A stretch of 64,000 nucleotides of DNA from Manihot esculenta. Lineage: Eukaryota; Streptophyta; Magnoliopsida; Malpighiales; Euphorbiaceae. The notes under the pieces were generated by a model. That model was not told where the DNA came from and searched no databases. It worked only from the letters and a program-made list of their open reading frames with translations. Of the stretch, positions 57,509-64,000 are shown piece by piece (within the stretch, counting starts at the first letter, position 1; each line of letters opens with the position of its first letter). Position numbers and translations under genes: made by a program. Location: positions 2,048,389 through 2,112,388 of the forward strand of contig NC_035174.2 of the NCBI RefSeq assembly GCF_001659605.2. Reading direction: 5' to 3'.

Positions 57509-59587
57509 TCAAGAACATGGAGCTTCAACATCAGCTTCATTAAAGTTTGTATCCACTTCTTCTGATTCATTCAAAACCCGGGATATTTCATTGTCCCTGT
57601 TTACATCTTCATTAGATGCATCAAATTCATCAACTTCTTTTGCTCGTATCCTAACACGCTTTCCTTTGATGTACTTATATTCCCATTTCGGTCTTGGATA
57701 TTTCTTCTTTAATTTGTGGTATTTGTCCAGCATACCCAGCTTCTTGAATACGTTACCCATCATATTAACAATTGCAACATTTGGTCGGACACCGAGCTCC
57801 TCCATGTCAGCAAATATCTACAAGTGCAAACTACAAAGTTAGTTAACCAGAAACAGGACAGGTTGCAGCATGCAACTTGAACTAAAATCAGTTCAGTTCC
57901 ATATGAAATTAATTTTATATAAAACCAAAGACCAAATAATTTGCATACAGCTAAAGTTGAAAATCCACACTGATAATTAAAAAAAATCATAAACAGGGAA
58001 ACATATAACTAAAGAATAAAATGATATTTGAAAACACTGCTATCACAACTGTTTTCATAAGATTTGACACTGAATTCTCACATTTGACCAACTCAGACAG
58101 CAGCATTACGGATCAACAAAAGAATCCAACACATTGCTTCAACAACTAGATAATGCTTAGAATATATCTATTTTGAAACTGGGATGCCATTTTAATCATG
58201 CCATTAAGTTTAATCACAAAGTATATATGCTTCTATGCATCGAACTTAACCAGCTAAGGTATCAGGAGTAGGGAGAAGAAAATGAAATATAAAATTGGAT
58301 CTTATATCAAAATGTTCAAAACCAAGTCAGCAGATCAAATCATCATAATTTGACATAGACCACCATTGTGATAAATGACACGAAATCATCATGATGTGTC
58401 TAATGTAGTATCTATCTTCCACATCTGAGCTCTAACAGAAAACTATAGCCACAGGCATTAAGCAAACATATATTATTGTTCATCTTCCATGGCATGACTG
58501 CAACAAACAGGCAGTTGCATTGCTGAAAAATTAACTAATGAAGCATAGGCTTGATTCACAGCCGAGAACAACAGAGAATAGAAAGAGATAACAGGTCACA
58601 ATACCTCAAACATCTTCTCATGCATGTCCCTCTTGTAGTAAATAGCAATCATCTTATTAAAGAAAACGCGAGGCATGCTTTCTAAATTCTCAGAAAACAA
58701 TTTCGTCCAAAGCTCTTCAGCTTCATCAAGCCTCCCATCCTCTGCTAAAGCATTGAGTAAGGTGAAGTATGTTCCCATTGTCCGTCCTTGGCCTTTGCTC
58801 AGCATCCACTTTATTACCTACAATGCCAATTTTCTTCTTAACCAATTCAATAATGCATAATTTGACATAGCCAAAAAAAGGGGGGGAAAAGGGTTTTCCT
58901 GTTACCTGAATTATCCTCTTCCATTCCTGCTCATTCTCAAGAGTCTTCAATGCTTTCTTAACAGCAATTAGAGGGAACTCCAATTCCCAAGCAACAAATG
59001 AATCAAGTGCCCCATACACTTCCTCCTTGACATTTGACAATCCCTTTATCTACATACCAAAAAGTCTGAAAAAAAATCATCTAAAAAATTCCAAAAGGTA
59101 ACCCAATTCTGCTAGTTGATAGATTCACAAAAAATTTCTGCTATGAATATAAAGTGTAACCTTCAAATGTATAGGATTCCGTAATAGTTTATAAAGAAAC
59201 AACGTGTGAAATACAGAACCTACGGCCGACCAAAAAAGAGATGCAAAATTGAAAGAAGCATTACGCAATCAACAAGCTTGGCTGATTTGGAGATTGTCCC
59301 AATTCTCGTTCTCGATTTCCATACCCGAGGATATCTTGGTCGTGGACCTTTTAAAGCACATACCTGAAAGTATCTAAATTTTATAAAAGGTACCAGGAAA
59401 TCTTAAAGTAGAAACAAAACCAAGAAGTCATCTCACTGTTTCACTATCAGACGGAACTTCGTCATGCTAAATATATAAAAAAACCTCGGCTAGAGAATCT
59501 TACCACCACACTCCCAGTATTATTGGAAAATGTTGTCACTTCCAATCTACTTGATATGACTGGCAGAGGAGGTCTCAAACAAAGCAT
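57509..59587 (-). CDS. EMB1417: Pentatricopeptide repeat protein, EMB1417/At4g21190-like
   Basis: Five exons, 59587-59504, 59363-59265, 59049-58906, 58817-58605 and 57817-57509, all in phase 0, give 282 residues. In Arabidopsis the homologue is an embryo-essential small PPR protein. PPR proteins bind organellar RNA, and the N-terminus here ([17 protein letters not shown]) is compatible with a chloroplast or mitochondrial transit peptide. Recognisable blocks are [40 protein letters not shown] and [18 protein letters not shown]. There are about three PPR-like helical pairs between residues 115 and 215 ([53 protein letters not shown]). A Lys/Arg-rich stretch ([20 protein letters not shown]) and an acidic tail follow. 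Function in this species is inferred. Confidence 0.88.
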
Positions 59588-60286
59588 CCTGAAAGAGCAT
59601 CAAAGAAAAACTTCATTAGCCCTCTAAAACAGCAGTTTCCTCGCCAAATCTCAACAAAGCCTTCTGCTTGACGCTTCAATATAAACCTAGTTAGCAAAAA
59701 TGAGGATAAATTTCGCTCCTCCCGTCCATTAATAACCAAAACCAAATAACTTTCTTTGTACTAGAGAGAGAAAACGAATTACAGGCAAGAGGGAGAGACG
59801 CTTGATAGTCGAGAACTAAGACAGACACAGAGTGTGCGTTTCTATGGAAGCTTTTCCCCCCTTTTCTTCTCCTTTTCTTTCCCTCTTATTTTCTCGCCTT
59901 TCTTCCCTCACATCCAAAAGGAAAGATATTTCTCAAGGTTTGTGTTAAACGGTGTGTTCGATTTCAGGTGGAGGCCAAACTGATTTTAAGTCAAACGATG
60001 CGTTTCAATCCACCAATTAATCGAAACGATACGTTTCAATCCCCAATTAATATGCGAATGCGACAATCACTTGCATTGCATCCAAGCGCCAAACGGTACG
60101 TTTTACATCATGCGAAAAAGTTATCTAGATTGCAGAAAACATAATATATATGGTTGCATAGAATCATGCCCTACACCTCATCCAGTCAAATCCTTCAACG
60201 GAGCGAAGCGCATCACTTGTTTCACACAGATGATAGATCTCTTGCTTCTTTAATAATTCATAGGGAAAAATATAGAAGAAGAAATT
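59588..60286. promoter_or_regulatory. Shared divergent promoter with AAACGNNNCGTTT palindromes
   Basis: This 699-bp gap separates the start codons of two divergently read genes. It contains AAACGATGCGTTT (59993-60005), AAACGATACGTTT (60024-60036) and AAACGGTACGTTT (60091-60103), plus a half-degenerate AAACGGTGTGTT at 59947. The first two are followed by the shared words CAATCC and CCAATTAAT, so they also form a 31-bp tandem duplication. A likely role is a bidirectional core promoter or a factor-binding cluster. Confidence 0.6.
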
Positions 60287-63200
60287 ATGATGATTGATAC
60301 AGCCACTGCCATTCGATTCCTCGCCGGCGCAAAATTTTGCTCCTCCACTGCCATATCCCGTAACTCTCTCCTCCCTTCCCGCTATACAATTTCTACATTT
60401 TTTTTTTTGTGAATTTTTGTGATCTTTCAGTTCATATGAGCTTTGGAACTTGGTTCAAAGGCTTAACCAAGCTTCGTTTGAATATTTTACTAGAATCTCA
60501 TGCGTTTTCTCGGCAACCAAACAGAGAATAACATCTCATACACGCCTTTCCTTATTTTCTTTTTTGTAGATTATCGTCATGCGTGGAACTTGGATGAAGT
60601 TAACGCCGCACACGTCAGTGCTTGCCCGCTTATTCGTTCTGGCAGCTTCGCCGTACCTTGGTACTGATTAGTGTATTTGCTTTTCAGTTTTTTAATGGTA
60701 AAATGTAAAATGCCTAGCTAAATCGAGAGTCTAACTTAGAATCTTCATTCCTACCCTTTTTTTGTGAAGTCTTCACTCTCTACTTAAGAAACTGTAAAAC
60801 AAAGAATATTTTCACTGTTGGTGTAGCGCTAGCACTTTTAGTTAGTCTCTAAAGGTGGTGGATTTTAACGTGTTGAATGTTGTATTTTTAATCATATTTG
60901 GAGATGTGATAATCCTCAGCTTGAAGATTAAACGAGTAGTTATGGATACTAATACAGGGGTAGGCGTCGGAGATTAAATGGTGGTTCTTTTTTAAGGAGC
61001 AATCTTTTGAAGAATAGGATTCGAGCATCTTCGGGGCATTTAGGATCGGCCTCGGGTCCTTCAAAGCCGACGGATGGTAGACTGCAGTACCACCCTTTTG
61101 AGGAGATTGTAGAGTCAACTTCAGAAAATACTGGAGATGCAATGCTCTCACCTCAAGAGACTGCTAGGACTATTGTTGAGGTATCGTTTTGGATTTCTGA
61201 TCCAATATACTTTGGGTTAAAATTAAACTGAGACCAATTAGATTGTTGCTGGGATGATTCTGCATGTGTATCGACTTAAAGTTTGTGTCAGTTTTTGGGT
61301 AGCTAATGTTGCCTGTAGAGTTTTATATTCAGGTCAACAGCAAAGCAATTCTAATGTTGACTGGTTTGATCAATGGTGACATTCATGAGAATATTATCTG
61401 GCCAGACTTGCCTTATGTTACTGACGAACAAGGAAGTATGTTCAGCTTCTGAATTCATTTTTCCCATTCTTTTGGGAATTGAAGCCCTTATTTGCGCAAT
61501 TAAAGGATTTAATCCTCCAATATGTTGCAGACATATACTTTCAAGTGAAGAATGACGAAGATATTTTGCAAACCCTTACTTCAGAAAATAATTTTGTGGT
61601 ATGAAATGCCTTTTCTCATGGCAGTACCTTGCATGCGTGCTCACAGAGGAATAAACATAATCATGCACATGTCAAGTTGGTGTTTAATTTGTAAAGAAAA
61701 CGTTCATTTTTGTTTGTGACTGAAGGTGGATGTTTTATCAATTTGATTGGGCTTTGAAAACTCTTGATGAGACAATGTAAAATCGAAAATGCATGTTCTT
61801 TAAGACATGAGAGGAATAAAAGTGGACAACTTTTAGGTTAATTCAAGATGTTTCACTACAAGGGTTGCGAGTTAGTGTCCATCTTTTTTGAGTGTTCCTT
61901 AAGGTCTGCATACCATTATGCTTGATGCAGCAAGCCATCGTCGGCTTTGATGCCATGGAAATGATCAGTGAGATGGAGTTATTGGGTTCATCAGAAGTTG
62001 ATTTTGGAATTGAGGAAATTGAAGATGAGGATGGTGATGTCGAAGATGATGACGATGAAGATGAGGATGATGAAGATGAAGATTATGATGAGGTCTGATT
62101 TTCCTTATCCTTGCAACCACTTCCTGTCCTTGTATTTGGCTTCCAAATGCATATGCTTAACTATGATTTCTTTTTTTCTTGTAAATAGGACCTGGTAGCT
62201 GTTATTGAAGATGAAGGTGAGGAATACGATTCTGATGAGGCACTTGGTGACTGGGCAAAGTTGGAGACAATGCGTACTTCTCATCCAATGTATTTTGCAA
62301 AAAAGCTTGCACAGGTAATTGTCCATTGTAAGTGTTTAATATTATGATGGATCAGTGCAAAAATACTTTTGGAAAGATGATAAAATTGTGTGCTTTCCAT
62401 GATGATCTTAAAACATGCTAAAAGCTTACAGTTTTTTCTTGTCTGAACTTAGGGTTCATATCTTCATTTTGAATATGATAAATCATAAATGTCCAGTGTT
62501 AGTAGTGTTTGGTGGTTTTAGGTGAAATCTTCTTTTTCCCTGCATATTTCTTATTTGTGTTGTGTAGGCTGCATTAGATGATCCTATAGATTGGATGGAG
62601 CAGCCTCCAGCTGGTTTAGCAATCCAGGGCCTCATAAGACCTGCCTTCATTGAAGAACACTCTGACATCCAGAGGCATATGTCTGGTAACCAGTCACACC
62701 ATGCTGACAAAAATGAGATTGGGAAAAATTTAGATAGCAGATTGGAAGATCTTGGTGGGATCAATGGTCATAAACATGAATCAGGATCATCTGAAGATAT
62801 TTCAACCTGTGCAGAGGAATTGAAGAAGGATCAGACCCCTAGAAATGGGACTTCATTTTACAAGATGGAGATGATTAAAATTCAATTAATTTCAGCTCAT
62901 GGACATCATGTATGTTATTTATTTATTTTTTTACTTTACTTGTGTTTGGAGATTGCCTCTTGCTCATTGCTTCATTTTATTGTTGCAATCTAAACTTGGC
63001 CGTGTCAGTGACTGCAATGGAGTTGCTGATTTTGTAATTTTGGACCCTCATCGTCATTGTCATCCAATATCATGTTGTAACTACTTCATTTTGCTTGTTC
63101 TCTCGTTTAAGTGCATTACATGCTACTTTTACACAATTGCAGTTCAAACATTTCAATAATCAAAGAGTTTTGGCTGTTTATTTCAAGATCAAGTTCTGAA

Positions 63201-63643
63201 AAGTTTTCTTCTATTTCTTTGCAACATCTCAAATATGAATATTTGCAAATCAGGGGTAACAATTTGTGATTTGTTGAGTCCGTATCTGAACAGTTTCCTT
63301 GATGAAATTGAGGGGCATACTTTGAAATTTATTTTATAATTGAGAATTTGAAATGTAGTCCTTCCCCTGCCACCACAGTTGTTGGTGAACATGAGATTTC
63401 AGTTTCCCCAAATGTGCTAGTCCTTGGCATTGTTTTTATCTGTAGACTTAGATTACTAGAAATTAATTTTCTGTGTCAATTTCTCTACAGACAACAGTTG
63501 AAGCTGAAGACTTTAGAGAGGCTAAACCTGATGCTATTGCACATTCAGCAGGAAAAATTTTATCCCGCCTGAAAGCTGGAGGGGAAAAAATCTCACAGGC
63601 CTTGAAATCTCTGTGTTGGAGATGTAAGGGTATTCAAGTGGAG
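60287..63643 (+). CDS. At3g49140-like plastid protein (partial, runs past window end)
   Basis: Nine exons are visible: 60287-60359, 60570-60660, 60958-61180, 61333-61435, 61531-61598, 61931-62092, 62189-62314, 62568-62909 and 63491-63643. They give 447 codons. The last ends at a GT donor and the gene continues beyond 64000. Conserved blocks are RLQYHPFEEI, LSPQETARTIVEVNSKAILML, ENIIWPDLPYVTDEQGNIYFQV, QAIVGFDAMEMISEMELLG, then a very acidic tract (EDEDGDVEDDDDEDEDDEDED), DEALGDWAKLETMRTSHPMYFAKKL and PAFIEEHSD. Databases often call these PPR proteins, but I see no PPR repeats. The first half rather suggests an FMN-binding split-barrel-like fold, as I recall for this family. A plastid transit peptide is likely from the N-terminus. 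Function is unknown. Confidence 0.85.
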
Positions 63644-64000
63644 GTAACACAATATCACCATTCCAGAATTCTCTGGAAATGTTTGCTGATTTTGAATTTA
63701 TAATATGCGTGACCTTTGCATTCTTACTGCTGCTGTGATGTTGGAATTCTGGAACTCATTTTTTAAAATGTCAATGCCCTCATGCTGTTTGTCTCCCTTT
63801 TCCCCTTTGTAGAATTTTAATTCTCCTGAAAACACTTAGTTTTGGAAAAAGATTATTTTATACCACCTCCTAAGTTATCTCACTTTGAAGATTTTAAGAT
63901 AGCATTAATTGTTATTTTTTCATATATACCCTTACTAGTTTTGATTTGAGGGTTAATCAGCTTGTGTTTAGTATGGGAGATATTTCAGTTTGTATTTACG
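63644..64000 (+). other. Intron of the At3g49140-like gene at the window edge
   Basis: It starts GTAACACA after exon 9 and no acceptor followed by a fitting exon is seen before 64000. Nothing else is recognised in it. Confidence 0.6.

Noticed and set aside
1..64000. CRISPR array, operon or bacterial-type system
   Set aside because: This is a plant nuclear sequence. The regular short repeats found are microsatellites and LTR palindromes.

Overview
The window is plant nuclear DNA. Genes are split by GT-AG introns, spacers are very AT-rich, and there are plant-type LTR retrotransposons with an initiator-Met tRNA primer site, a WRKY factor, a family-1 glycosyltransferase and a membrane-associated kinase regulator. 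The flavour of the genes and of the TTCGG-palindrome LTRs suggests a Euphorbiaceae genome such as cassava or rubber tree. That is recall, not a search result.

Layout. 1-5.1 kb: AT-rich spacer with a small palindrome cluster. 5.2-6.5 kb: a BKI1/MAKR-type kinase-regulator gene (+). 10.2-13.1 kb: a UGT88-type glycosyltransferase gene (-) with a decayed tandem copy just downstream. 13.8-14.1 kb: a polygalacturonase fragment. 16.7-33.6 kb: a nest of LTR retrotransposons. The outer element, with about 607 bp LTRs, keeps only decayed gag-protease. Inside it sit a truncated chromovirus LTR, an unidentified LTR-like piece, and one nearly complete 9.8 kb Tekay-type Ty3/gypsy element that has a perfect 5-bp target-site duplication and one nonsense codon in gag-pol. 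34.9-35.6 kb: degenerate repeats with a compound trinucleotide microsatellite.

35.7-64 kb is gene-rich. It carries TRAPPC1/BET5 (-), NDUFA5 of respiratory complex I (-), a group IIe WRKY factor (-), SEC63/ERDJ2 with a retrotransposon fragment in one intron (+), an EMB1417-like PPR protein (-), and an At3g49140-like protein (+, cut by the window end). The last two are head to head across a 0.7 kb shared promoter with repeated AAACGNNNCGTTT palindromes.

The genes are unrelated housekeeping and regulatory loci, not a pathway or operon. Exon boundaries were read by hand: every listed junction is GT-AG and keeps the frame. I recognised no tRNA, rRNA, snoRNA or CRISPR, and no clearly new protein system. 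The most distinctive unexplained signals are the phased palindrome arrays around the Tekay LTR promoter and the palindromes in the divergent promoter.
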